This document shows, piece after piece, positions 1-8,397 of a stretch of DNA of 32,191 nucleotides. The stretch covers positions 1 to 32,191 of the forward strand of contig SYLG01000065.1 of assembly GCA_005808665.1 (NCBI GenBank), given 5' to 3'. Positions within the stretch are counted from its first letter, which is position 1. The number at the start of each line of letters is the position of its first letter. A model generated the notes under the pieces. The model was not told the DNA's origin, made no database searches, and saw only the letters and a program-made list of their open reading frames with translations. The translations under genes were made by a program, and so were the position numbers. This DNA is from Planctomycetia bacterium (GTDB lineage: Bacteria > Planctomycetota > Planctomycetia > Gemmatales > Gemmataceae).

Positions 1-31
1 CAAGCGCTCTACCAGGCTGAGCTACGCCCCG
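1..31 (-). tRNA. tRNA-Pro, 5' half (cut by window edge)
   Basis: Read on the minus strand, the first bases form a tRNA 5' half: a 7-base acceptor strand CGGGGCG, then TA, a D arm GCTC-AGCCTGGTA-GAGC, G26 and the start of an anticodon stem CTTG. The anticodon and the 3' half lie outside the window. The initial C (C1-G72 pair in bacterial tRNA-Pro) and the CGGGGCG acceptor suggest proline. That isotype is an inference; the tRNA identity itself is well supported by the D arm. Confidence 0.75.
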
Positions 32-80
32 TGTGGTACGATAAGGATAGGGTTTTGCAACGGGGAGTCAAGGCGTTCGG

Positions 81-108
81 AAGGGCCCGGGAGCTTGGGA
101 GGGCCCTT
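81..108 (-). terminator. Possible stem-loop terminator
   Basis: A perfect 8-bp inverted repeat, AAGGGCCC (81-88) and GGGCCCTT (101-108), surrounds a 12-base loop. It lies 3' of the PseG-like gene and before the tRNA, where transcription from the gene at 132-1205 would end. No clear T-run follows, so it is not a textbook intrinsic terminator. Confidence 0.35.
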
Positions 109-131
109 CAAACCAACTCGTTTCCTGAAAA

Positions 132-1205
132 TCAGGCGGCGGCACTTTCCCCTACGGTTTTGAGCCACGGTTGCAGCATGACCTCAAGAGCCAAAACCAG
201 TCGATCAGGACCACGGCCGTCCACCAAATTCCTTCCACAACGAGTCATGGAATGGCGTTCCTGGGGGTTGGCCAACAAATCCGCGACGGCACCCTTCAGA
301 GTGTTTGGAGAAATTGTTTCGGCACTACCCAGAAGGGAGGCAACCCCTTCCTCCTCGAGGCGCCTGGCACATGGCCAATATTCCTCATCCTGAACCAGGA
401 TCAACTGCGGTACCCCCACGGTAGCAAACTCAAGCGACCATTGATCCGCACTAGTGATGGCCAAATGACACCGGATGATACGATGGCCCACATCGGCGGA
501 TTCCAAAGCAAGGCCGAGTCGGTCTTTGTGCTCCAGGGCCAGGTCTTCAAGTGCTTTCAGGTCGGGATGCCAGGGGCGAACGGCGACATCAATTTTGGCA
601 AGCCTGGTTGAGGAAAGCAGGGTTTTGACAACGCCCATTGTTTGGCGTGTTTTGTCATGGTCGCCCAAGGCAACCATGATTCGGAAATCTGCCTGGGGTT
701 CCTGGGCGCGAAGGGGCCTGGCCCGCCGCAGTTCCGGCCTGACAAAGGCATATCGTTCCCCGAGGAGGAGTTGGGCCTTGGGGTGATAGGAATAATCGAC
801 GCGGGAAGGTCCGGCCAGAGGGTTTACCACCATCCCTTTTGGAAATTTGGCACGGGCGCGATGGTCGATGCAGACGACCAAAATACCGGCCTTGTCCAGT
901 GCCTCAAAATAGGCCGTTTCGGCTTGGGGAAGGTCAATGATTACGGCGAGACATCCCTTGGCCCGAGCTTGGGCAATGGTGTTTTCCGCATCCTCCCTGG
1001 ACCCGGGGACAAGGTTTTGGGTGAGCCATTCGTTGCCGCCCTTTTTTAGTCCCATAACCAGATGATTGGGTTCGATGTTAGCCAAAAACCAGGCCGTCCT
1101 TCGACGGCGCTGGAGAGCTGCGGCGAAAACCATGCAGCGGTAAAACGATCCGTAGCCATTGGCTGGATCGGCGTCGACTCGAAAGAGAACGGGGGATCGT
1201 GTCAT
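132..1205 (-). CDS. PseG/SpsG-like GT-B fold protein, catalytic His replaced
   Basis: This 357-residue protein resembles the PseG/SpsG family (UDP-sugar hydrolase of pseudaminic acid synthesis; spore-coat sugar protein). The N-terminus RVDADPANGYGSFYRC matches the family's glycine-rich nucleotide-sugar loop. The C-terminal half has the expected SADQWSLEFATVGVP segment and a closing LVDGRGPDRL. In PseG the loop reads G-x-G-H-x-x-R and the His is catalytic; here the same position is Ser20 (GYGSFYR). The enzyme may therefore act differently, or only bind a nucleotide sugar. It starts at an ATG with purine-rich GAGG sequences upstream. It stands alone, with no other sialic or pseudaminic acid gene in view. 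Family assignment is fairly sure; the substrate is unknown. Confidence 0.75.
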   Translation of the reverse strand: MTRSPVLFRVDADPANGYGSFYRCMVFAAALQRRRRTAWFLANIEPNHLVMGLKKGGNEWLTQNLVPGSREDAENTIAQARAKGCLAVIIDLPQAETAYFEALDKAGILVVCIDHRARAKFPKGMVVNPLAGPSRVDYSYHPKAQLLLGERYAFVRPELRRARPLRAQEPQADFRIMVALGDHDKTRQTMGVVKTLLSSTRLAKIDVAVRPWHPDLKALEDLALEHKDRLGLALESADVGHRIIRCHLAITSADQWSLEFATVGVPQLILVQDEEYWPCARRLEEEGVASLLGSAETISPNTLKGAVADLLANPQERHSMTRCGRNLVDGRGPDRLVLALEVMLQPWLKTVGESAAA

Positions 1206-1886
1206 GCCTCTTTACACCTCGCAAAAGCGATGCGCTAAGGGAGTATTTATCCACCTGCATACGAGGCTTCACCGAAGCGGAAACAATCCGCATCGTTTCC
1301 CTCCCGGGATTTTGACTCGGGGAGGAAAAGGGTCCAGGCCGAAAGATGTCGTGGGTGTATTTTCAAGGAAGTGGGGTTCGGCCGGAAGGAAGTGTTACAT
1401 CGGATCCGAGGGGAAATTCGCCCCAAAGGAAATCCTGGATGTATCAGATCCATCCAGGGGTTTTCAAAGAAAACCCAGCCCGTGAGTCGTCGTAAACTTA
1501 AGGCGGATGTGCATCCTTGCGCCTCTCCGTTGGAAAAACAGACACCAGTTGCGGTTCCGGTCGCTTCCAGTGTTACCTGATCTTCGCGGTATCCCGGGGA
1601 ATTTGGCCGTCCTGGCCAGCTTCCGAATCCGGTGTGCCGTGTTGACAAGGGAAAGTCTAAGCGGGGTGTTTTGAAAAAAAAAGGGGAATATTTCCGGGGG
1701 GGGCCATTGGACCCTTGAGGGGAAGTACAAATGGGGCAAAAAATGCTTGTTTTATCGGAAAAAACCAATGATTGGCAAGCAGGCGGGGTTTGGACCTTTG
1801 GACGCCAAGAATGCCCAAAAGGTTGCCCACCTGTATAAAAAAACCATACGAACCAGAAAAAAATTCCCCGGTCCTAGAAAGGCCCC
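1206..1886. other. Intergenic stretch, no gene seen
   Basis: This divergent gap of about 680 bases separates the PseG-like gene from the radical SAM gene and should hold both promoters. Open frames exist on both strands (for example 1247-1768 minus), but their translations look like non-coding sequence: Pro/Ser/Arg-rich and without domain patterns. One perfect 8-bp hairpin, GGGTTTTC-AAA-GAAAACCC, lies at 1458-1476, without a T-run. An A-run and a G-run occur at about 1672-1706. I see no RNA gene. Confidence 0.5.
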
Positions 1887-3425
1887 ATGGCCGAAATTCT
1901 CCTCTCCACCTGTAACGCCCGCTATACCCACGCAAGTTTTGGATTACGGTATCTCTTCGCCAACATGGGTGACCTTTCTGGCCGGACGCAGATTCTGGAA
2001 TTTGACCTTAGCCGCCCGGCCCTTGATATGGCCGAGGCCATTCTCGCCGACAAGCCCCGGATCCTTGGCCTTGGCGTCTACATTTGGAATGTGAGTGAAC
2101 TCACCGAATTGGTTGCCCTCCTTAAACGGATCGCCCCCAAGCTCACCATCCTGTTAGGTGGACCCGAAGTAAGTCATGAGTCCCAAGGCCAACGCATCGT
2201 ATCCCTTGCGGATTACACAATCTGTGGTGAGGCGGATCTTGCCTTCCCCAAACTTTGTCGGGATCTGCTTGGAGGCAAGCGGCCCCTCAATAAAGTCATC
2301 GAAGCCACGCCTCCCCATTTTGCGGACATACTCTTGCCTTATGCCTACTACACCAAGGAAGATATTGCTCACCGGGTTATCTATGTTGAAGCATCAAGGG
2401 GGTGCCCTTTCACCTGCGAGTTTTGTCTCTCCTCCCTGGATATTCCGGTACGCAATGTCCCTTTGGAGCATTTTCTACTCGAGATGGAGAAACTGATTGA
2501 TCGCGGGGTACGCCAGTTCAAGTTTGTGGACCGGACCTTTAACCTTAATGCCTCGGTTGGCACAGCAATCCTTGGATTTTTCCTGAAGAAAATAGAGATT
2601 GGGCTTTTTATTCACTTTGAAATGATTCCCGATCGGTTACCTGATGTTTTGAAGGAGCAAATTAAAAAGTTTCCCTCGGGATCGCTTCAATTTGAAGTGG
2701 GCATCCAATCTCTCAACCCTGAAGTACAGGGTTTGATCAGTCGGCGGCAAAATAACCAAAGGACAGTCGAAAACCTCCGGTGGCTTCGGGCCGAGACGAA
2801 TGTGCATATCCACGCCGATTTGATTGCAGGACTTCCCGGGGAAACCCTTGAGAGTTTTGGAGCAGGGTTCGACGAACTTTTTGCCCTTGGCCCACAGGAA
2901 ATCCAGGTTGGGGTCCTGAAACGGTTGCGGGGTACCCCGATTGTCCGTCATGATGAAGAGTGGGAGATGGTGTATGGATGCGAAGCACCTTATGAAATTC
3001 TATCCAACAAACTGATCGACTTTGAAACCATGTGCAAGGTCAAGCGTTTTGCCCGCTATTGGGACTTGCTTGCCAACTCGGGTCGATTGCCACAAAGCCT
3101 ACCCCTTTTGTTGTCATCAGGATCAGCTTTTGACCGGTTTATGCACTTAAGCGACTGGTTTTGGAGGAAAACAGGCCAGGCCCATGGAATTGCCCTTGCC
3201 AGGACCTTTGAACTGGTATTTGCCTATGCCAAGGAACATTTTCCCGGATCATTGGAGACATTTGCCATGGCTCTTTGGCGTGATTATCATCGTGAGGGAA
3301 GGTCAGACAAGCCGCCATGGGCGGCGCATTTTGGCTTTGCAGGGCACCCCGACGGGAAACCGGTTGCAATCAAACGGGGAGCAGAACGACAATCGAGGCA
3401 TCAAGGATTCCCTTTGGGAAAATAG
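1887..3425 (+). CDS. B12-binding radical SAM protein (DUF4080 type)
   Basis: This 512-residue protein begins with a cobalamin-binding-like domain (about residues 1-140, with the LLGGPEVSHES stretch). A radical SAM core follows, with the iron-sulfur motif C173-x3-C177-x2-C180 in RGCPFTCEFC. The region after the core (EVGIQSLNPEVQ, HADLIAGLPGET) is typical of the B12-binding radical SAM superfamily, and the C-terminal third fits the DUF4080 extension. Such enzymes cleave S-adenosylmethionine to start radical chemistry, often methyl transfer or ring rearrangement; this subgroup has no assigned substrate. The ATG is preceded by AGAAAGG a few bases upstream. It is a single gene converging on the formate dehydrogenase operon, with only 3 bases between the two stop codons. 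Confidence 0.85.
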   Translation: MAEILLSTCNARYTHASFGLRYLFANMGDLSGRTQILEFDLSRPALDMAEAILADKPRILGLGVYIWNVSELTELVALLKRIAPKLTILLGGPEVSHESQGQRIVSLADYTICGEADLAFPKLCRDLLGGKRPLNKVIEATPPHFADILLPYAYYTKEDIAHRVIYVEASRGCPFTCEFCLSSLDIPVRNVPLEHFLLEMEKLIDRGVRQFKFVDRTFNLNASVGTAILGFFLKKIEIGLFIHFEMIPDRLPDVLKEQIKKFPSGSLQFEVGIQSLNPEVQGLISRRQNNQRTVENLRWLRAETNVHIHADLIAGLPGETLESFGAGFDELFALGPQEIQVGVLKRLRGTPIVRHDEEWEMVYGCEAPYEILSNKLIDFETMCKVKRFARYWDLLANSGRLPQSLPLLLSSGSAFDRFMHLSDWFWRKTGQAHGIALARTFELVFAYAKEHFPGSLETFAMALWRDYHREGRSDKPPWAAHFGFAGHPDGKPVAIKRGAERQSRHQGFPLGK

Positions 3426-3428
3426 GCC

Positions 3429-4412
3429 TCATTCCTCGATGTTTTGGACATGGGAGTAGCCGAAACGGCCCTTGATGCAGAGGTTGCCTTCGGTGATTTC
3501 CTGTTCAAACGGGGAGGTGACCTTTACTATTTTGTTTTCCTGAACATGTAGAGTCAAGGTACATCCGACCCCACAGTAGGAGCAAATGGTATCCGTTTGG
3601 GTCTGTAAGGATTCATCCCAGGTTCCGGCTTGGCGCATATCAAATTCGGACTTGAAACTAAGGGCTCCGGTAGGGCAAACGGCAATGCAGTTTCCGCAAT
3701 AAACACAGGCGGAATCGGGAAGAGGTTTGTTGTATTCGGTAGAGATTCGGCCATCAAAACCTCGTCCGGCAACAGCGATGGCAAAGGTATTTTGGGCGTC
3801 GGTCCCGCAGGCTTCGACACATTTGTAACACAAAAGGCACTTTGCATAGTCCCTGACATACAGGTTATTGTCCACTTTGGGAGGTTGTGCCACCGTTTGG
3901 GCCATTTCGCCGGAGGGGATTTCGTGGTGCCCTGCATGGTGATGGTCTCGTTCGTTTTGGATTGCAGGTGGGGAGGGATCACCATACCGGGCAGGGTTGG
4001 TTTGGTAACGCCTGGCCTGGTCCAGGATTTGGGGGGCGGTTGACAGGTCGACCGAGCTTTGCAAAAATTCCAAGACCATCTTTCGGGAATGCCTGACCCG
4101 ATCCGAGGCGGTTTGGATTACCATTTCGGGTTCGACTTTTCGTGAACAGGAGGGGACCAAAATGCGGGAACCCTCGACTTCGACCACGCAAACCCGACAT
4201 ACATTGACGGGTTCAAGGGTGTCATGATAGCAGATGGTGGGCGTATCCCGGCCGATTTTTTTGCAGGCGTCAAGGATGGTTGAACCGGCGGGGACAGATA
4301 CCTTTTCGCCATCAATGGAGACCTCTACAGGAGGTGAAATGGGCGTTTGTGGACGCATCGGAATGAGACTGGGCCTGGGGGGCGGCTGGAACCAATAGGA
4401 CGAATCGCTCAT
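3429..4412 (-). CDS. Formate dehydrogenase iron-sulfur head (N-terminal half of alpha subunit)
   Basis: This 327-residue protein corresponds to the N-terminal third of an NAD-linked formate dehydrogenase alpha subunit or NuoG. It has a plant-type [2Fe-2S] domain (C61, C72, C75, C89), then a His-rich linker near 155-163. Next are two [4Fe-4S] ferredoxin motifs (C192/195/198/202 and C236/239/242/246). It ends with the molybdopterin-oxidoreductase [4Fe-4S] domain (C277, C280, C284, C312). It stops at GRFGYSHVQNIEE, exactly where a normal alpha subunit would run on into the catalytic body, which is encoded two genes upstream. The usual His-Cys3 cluster segment after the [2Fe-2S] domain lacks its cysteines. 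The start overlaps the preceding stop as ATGA, with AGAGGT six bases upstream. Role inferred: an electron wire from the molybdenum/tungsten site to the FMN subunit. Confidence 0.88.
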   Translation of the reverse strand: MSDSSYWFQPPPRPSLIPMRPQTPISPPVEVSIDGEKVSVPAGSTILDACKKIGRDTPTICYHDTLEPVNVCRVCVVEVEGSRILVPSCSRKVEPEMVIQTASDRVRHSRKMVLEFLQSSVDLSTAPQILDQARRYQTNPARYGDPSPPAIQNERDHHHAGHHEIPSGEMAQTVAQPPKVDNNLYVRDYAKCLLCYKCVEACGTDAQNTFAIAVAGRGFDGRISTEYNKPLPDSACVYCGNCIAVCPTGALSFKSEFDMRQAGTWDESLQTQTDTICSYCGVGCTLTLHVQENKIVKVTSPFEQEITEGNLCIKGRFGYSHVQNIEE

Positions 4413-6283
4413 GGCTTTACCTCTGGGACTGGTTTTTGCATGGTTCGGGTGCCAAAAATCCGGAGGGCGGATTGGATGGCTCCCGAAGCGGTGTGCCCCA
4501 GGCCGCAAATGGAGGCATCGCGCATGACTTGGGCGATTTCGCCAAGAAGCGATACTTCTTGTCCCGCCGAGCCTTTTGGTTGCCCCACCCTTAACCGCTG
4601 CATCAATTCCTCCTGACGAATGGCTCCGACCCGGCAGGGAACGCACTGGCCGCAGGATTCATCGCGAAAGAAAGCGGCAATGCGCACAAGGATGTCGCCA
4701 AGGTCAGTGGTTTCATCAAAAACCATGACTACGCCGGATCCCAGGGACGCTCCAATGGCTCTGGTTCCCTCGAATGTAAGCGGAACATCCATTTGATCCG
4801 GGCCAACAAAAGTGCCAGCGGCTCCACCCAACAGGATGGCCTTGATTGGGGCACCAGACGGGGTACCCCCCGCAAGGGCGATCAATTGTTTCAGGGTGAT
4901 GCCAAAGGGGGTTTCAAAGACCCCCGGATTGGCCACATGGCCAGAGACGCAAAAGAGTTTTTGACCCTTTGAATTTCCTGTTCCAATGCCGGCATATTCG
5001 GCACCCCCCAGGCGAAGGATCCAGGGAATGTTTGCCAAGGTTTCGACATTATTGATAAGGGTTGGTTTGCCAAACAGGCCTACATGAACGGGGTAGGGGG
5101 GTTTGTTCCGGGGTTCGCCCCTCTTACCTTCGATGGAGTTGAAAAGTGCGGTTTCTTCCCCGCAAATGTAGGCTCCTGCCCCTTTTCGGATCTCAATATG
5201 AAAAGTATGGCCGGATCCCTGGATGTTACTGCCTAGCCAGCCGCTTGCAAGAGAGGCATCAATGGCATTTTGCACCCGGTTTACGGAAAGGGGATATTCG
5301 CCCCGAATATAGATGTAACCTTTGGTGGCCCCGGAGGCGATTCCCGCAATAGCCATTCCCTCGATTACGGCCAAGGGGTCTCCTTCCAGAAGGACCCGAT
5401 CCTTGAAGGTGCCCGGTTCCGATTCATCGGCATTACATACCACATATTTGGTTGGTCCACTGGCGTGGGCAACGGCCTCCCATTTTTTGCCGGTGGGAAA
5501 GGCGGCCCCTCCCCGCCCCATGAGGCCCGAGGCGATAACCTCGTTGATAATGGCAAGGGGACCGATGGCAATAGCATTGGTTAGACCCTCGAACCCACCT
5601 GTGGCTTGGTAACCGGAAATGGATTGGGGCAAGGTGTGGCCGACCCGGGCCAACAATCGCAATTGGGGTTGGCCCAATTGGGGAACGGAATGGGTTAGCC
5701 AATTTTGCTGTTGGTCAGGAAACGAATTGGTAGTGAGGGCATCCTGGACATTTCCCGGGGTGGCACAACCGATGGCTCCACCCGTGGGTTGCTCACCTGA
5801 TTTGAGAATCAAGGCTGCCGGGGCCCTTTCGCATAAGCCCAGACAGGGGCTTTTGCGAATGCCTATTTCGGTAGAACAGGCATGTGCGTTTACAAGGGCA
5901 TTAAACAACTCCCCGGAGCCCTTGATGCGGCAGGCTATATCCTCGCAAACGTGTACTTCCGTGGGCTTTCGGTGTTCCATGGAAAACAGGTGATAAAAGG
6001 TGGCAACACCGTAGGCCTCGGCGGGTGGGACCGTGAGGCGTTTGCAAATGTAATGGAAGGCGCCGGGTGGAATCCAACCGAATCGTTCCTTGACGGCATG
6101 AAAGGCGGGAAGGAGCCTATCACGAAAAGATCGGGCCTTGCTGCCTCCCAAAAGCGAAATGCGCCCTTCAAGGTCCATGTTTCGTTTGCCCCCGGCCCAG
6201 GCGGATTCTGGTGGCCCAAGGACGGCATCGACCGCCAATCTCTCGGCGGATGTTGGTTCCGGCCCGGTAAACTTGATGTCCAT
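4409..6283 (-). CDS. Fused NuoE-NuoF-like diaphorase subunit of formate dehydrogenase
   Basis: This 624-residue fusion joins a NuoE-like domain to a NuoF-like domain. The NuoE part (about 40-165) has thioredoxin-fold [2Fe-2S] ligands C113-x4-C118 and C147-x3-C151. The NuoF part (about 240-610) carries the FMN/NAD-binding loops GRGGAAFPTGKKWE (257-270) and NADESEPGTFKD (284-295), a KGAGAYICGEETAL segment, and the [4Fe-4S] ligands C544, C547, C550 and C593. It should pass electrons between the iron-sulfur chain and NAD(H), as FdsB/FdsG do in soluble formate dehydrogenases. Its start codon overlaps the catalytic subunit's stop by one base (TGATG), and its stop overlaps the next start (ATGA), so the three genes are translationally coupled. 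All cluster ligands are present. Confidence 0.92.
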   Translation of the reverse strand: MDIKFTGPEPTSAERLAVDAVLGPPESAWAGGKRNMDLEGRISLLGGSKARSFRDRLLPAFHAVKERFGWIPPGAFHYICKRLTVPPAEAYGVATFYHLFSMEHRKPTEVHVCEDIACRIKGSGELFNALVNAHACSTEIGIRKSPCLGLCERAPAALILKSGEQPTGGAIGCATPGNVQDALTTNSFPDQQQNWLTHSVPQLGQPQLRLLARVGHTLPQSISGYQATGGFEGLTNAIAIGPLAIINEVIASGLMGRGGAAFPTGKKWEAVAHASGPTKYVVCNADESEPGTFKDRVLLEGDPLAVIEGMAIAGIASGATKGYIYIRGEYPLSVNRVQNAIDASLASGWLGSNIQGSGHTFHIEIRKGAGAYICGEETALFNSIEGKRGEPRNKPPYPVHVGLFGKPTLINNVETLANIPWILRLGGAEYAGIGTGNSKGQKLFCVSGHVANPGVFETPFGITLKQLIALAGGTPSGAPIKAILLGGAAGTFVGPDQMDVPLTFEGTRAIGASLGSGVVMVFDETTDLGDILVRIAAFFRDESCGQCVPCRVGAIRQEELMQRLRVGQPKGSAGQEVSLLGEIAQVMRDASICGLGHTASGAIQSALRIFGTRTMQKPVPEVKP

Positions 6284-8193
6284 CAGGCCACCAGCCTTTC
6301 CACCCTGATGGCGCAGGCTTTGAATTCGGCGGTGCCCGACCGAGGGTCTGTTTCGTCAATGGTCAGGATGTTGGTGTTGATATTGTCCTGAAAATGAAAG
6401 GTCATGAAGGCAAGTCCCTGCCGAAGCGATTCTGTAACTCGAACAGGGGCCTGGATAGCCCCGCGACGGGAGACAACAAGCACGATTTCACCCGGAAAAA
6501 CACCCAGTTTTTGAGCATCTTCAGGGGAAAGGTCAAGGGTTTCACCCCGCCGCAATGGGGATGAATAACCGGAGGTTTGGACCCCGGTGTTATAGTCGTC
6601 GAGCCGCCTCCCTGTGGTAAGCCTAATGGGAAATTCCGGGCAAAGCCTTTCCACCGGGGGATCATGTGCCACTGGAGTAAAGGCTACGGGTGGCCCGTTT
6701 CTGGGTTTTTCCCAAAGGCGACCATGGAGAAACATTTCGCCTGGATGCGAATCGTCCCAACAGGGCCATTGGATTCCTTTTCCTGAAGCCAGCCTTTCGT
6801 AGGAAATCCCCGCATGAACCGGACTAAGGGACCTTAATTCCTCCCAAATTTCCCTGGCATGAGGTTTGCCCCAATCATGACCCAGGCGACGAGCGAGTTC
6901 AAAAAGGATTTCCAGGTCATCCTTGGCACCCTTGGGAGGCACCAAGGCTTGTCGAACCCTTTGGACACGCCTTTCGCTGTTGGTAACCGTCCCCTCGGAT
7001 TCACACCAACCTGCCGCAGCGGGAAGGACGACATCCGCCAATTCTCCGGTGGCGGTGAGGAACATGTCCTGAACGACCAGAAAATCCAAACCCCGCAGGA
7101 CTTTTTCGGCGTGTTTGCGATCCGCTTCGGATTGAAGGGGGTTTTCGCCAATTACATAAAGGGCTTTTAGGGATCCATTTTCCATGGCATGAAACATTTC
7201 CGTTAGGTTCAAGCCTTTTTTGGGGGGAAGGGTGGTGTTCCACTTGCGGTTGAATTTTTCCCGAAAGGCATCCACCTCAATATGCTGAAAACCTGGCAAT
7301 CTATCGGGCAGGGCCCCCATGTCACCGCCGCCCTGAACATTATTTTGACCACGCAGGGGATTCAAGCCACTTCCGTATTTGCCAATGTGACCGGTAAGGA
7401 GGGCCAGGTTTATGAGGGATTGGACATTGTCCACGGCGTTATGGTGTTCGGTGATGCCAAGGGTCCAGCAAATGATGGCTCGGTCCGCTTGAGCATAGGT
7501 ATGGGCCATTTCCCGGAGGGTTTCTTTGGGGACCCCACTTTCCCGTTCGGCAAAGTCCAAAGTAAAGGGTTCCACGGACCGGGCATACGCCTCAAAACCT
7601 TGGGTGGCATGGCGGATGAAATCGGGATTATGGAGTCCTGAGGCAATGATTTCCCGGGCCATGGCATTGGAGACCACAATATCGGTACCCACATCCAGGC
7701 CAAGCCATGAATCCGCCCAACGAGCGGAACTGGTCCGTCTGGGATCAATCGCAAAAAGTTTTGCGCCGTTGTGAATTCCTTTCAGGATGTGGTGAAAAAA
7801 GATGGGGTGGGTTTCCCTTGCATTGGAACCCCAAAGCAAAATCACATTGGTGTTTTCAATTTCCTCGTAGGAATTGGTACCACCTCCGGCCCCAAACACT
7901 GTCGCCAGACCGACGACACTGGGGGCATGTCAGGTTCGGTTGCAACTGTCGATATTGTTGGAACCCATGACCACCCGGATAAACTTTTGGGCCACGAAGT
8001 TCATTTCATTGGTAGTTTTCGAGCAACTAAAGATTCCAAAGGAACTGTCGCCATGGTTTTTCCGGTTGTTTGCGAAACCGGATGCAACCCGATCGAGGGC
8101 CTCGTCCCATGATGCGGGTTGAAGGGTGCCGTTTTCACGAATCAGGGGAGTGGCAAGCCTGAACTTAGCTTTGCGGGAATCCAAAGTGGTCAT
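6283..8193 (-). CDS. Formate dehydrogenase catalytic body, selenoprotein (TGA = Sec88)
   Basis: This is a molybdopterin-dependent oxidoreductase of 636 residues when the in-frame TGA at 7930-7932 is read as selenocysteine. The context NNIDSCNRT-U-HAPSVVGL matches the active site of formate dehydrogenases, where Sec or Cys coordinates Mo/W next to the catalytic His. Downstream are the expected bis-MGD binding segments: GSNARETHPI, IDPRRTSSARWAD, TGHIGKYGSGLNPLRGQNNVQG and a C-terminal TGRRLDDYNTG domain. The chain begins at a point equivalent to just after the N-terminal [4Fe-4S] domain of other FdhA proteins; that domain is in the gene at 3429-4412. The ATG at 8193 has GGAG seven bases upstream. 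Predicted reaction: formate to CO2 with NAD, or the reverse. Annotation pipelines would split it into two pieces at the TGA. Confidence 0.92.
7889..7932 (-). promoter_or_regulatory. Bacterial SECIS element with UGA codon
   Basis: On the minus strand the UGA (7932-7930) is followed after 18 bases by GGUCU (7911-7907). This is the apical loop sequence of the E. coli fdhF SECIS, and the spacing matches my recollection of that element. The loop is closed by the 7-bp helix UGUCGUC / GGCGACA (7918-7912 with 7906-7900, one G-U pair). An outer helix GCCCC (7926-7922) / GGGGC (7893-7889) extends it. It should recruit SelB with Sec-tRNA to read the UGA as selenocysteine. Confidence 0.9.
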
Positions 8194-8292
8194 TGGGCAA
8201 CTCCATCAAACAATCGATTTATGCCACGGATTATCCTACACCCCGTGGGGATAGGTGGGTTAAAAACCGTGGGAGTTACCCGGGTTGCCAAG

Positions 8293-8311
8293 GAATATTT
8301 GAGGAATATTC
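8293..8311. promoter_or_regulatory. Inverted/direct repeat upstream of formate dehydrogenase, possible operator
   Basis: GAATATT (8293-8299) and AATATTC (8305-8311) form a 7-bp inverted repeat with a 5-base spacer. The same bases also give two GGAATATT direct repeats 11 bases apart, about one helical turn. The site lies in the 204-base gap before the fdh genes, where a promoter would be. It could be a regulator site or chance; no -10/-35 or sigma-54 promoter could be assigned with confidence. Confidence 0.25.
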
Positions 8312-8397
8312 GTTTGGGGGAATGGAAAAAGGCACGAAACGAACCTTTGGGTGGTATTTTCCCAGTGAGGAAGAGAATCCGAGGACAGAATTATTGC

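Noticed and set aside
1247-1768. 173-residue minus-strand open frame in the intergenic gap
   Set aside because: The translation is Pro/Ser/Arg-rich without domains, overlaps other equally long frames, and has no convincing ribosome-binding site.
4413-4646. N-terminal extension of the iron-sulfur head gene (start at 4646)
   Set aside because: The extra 78 residues are only the shadow of the NuoF C-terminus in another frame. ATG 4412 overlaps the stop as ATGA and has a good ribosome-binding site.
7930-7932. Stop codon or frameshift breaking the formate dehydrogenase gene
   Set aside because: The frame continues without a shift, the stop is TGA at the known Sec/Cys active-site position, and a SECIS hairpin follows at the right distance. 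It is a selenocysteine codon.
8194-8397. Sigma-54 promoter before formate dehydrogenase
   Set aside because: TTGGCAACCCGGGTAACT looks partly like a -24 box, but the -12 GC is not at the required spacing.
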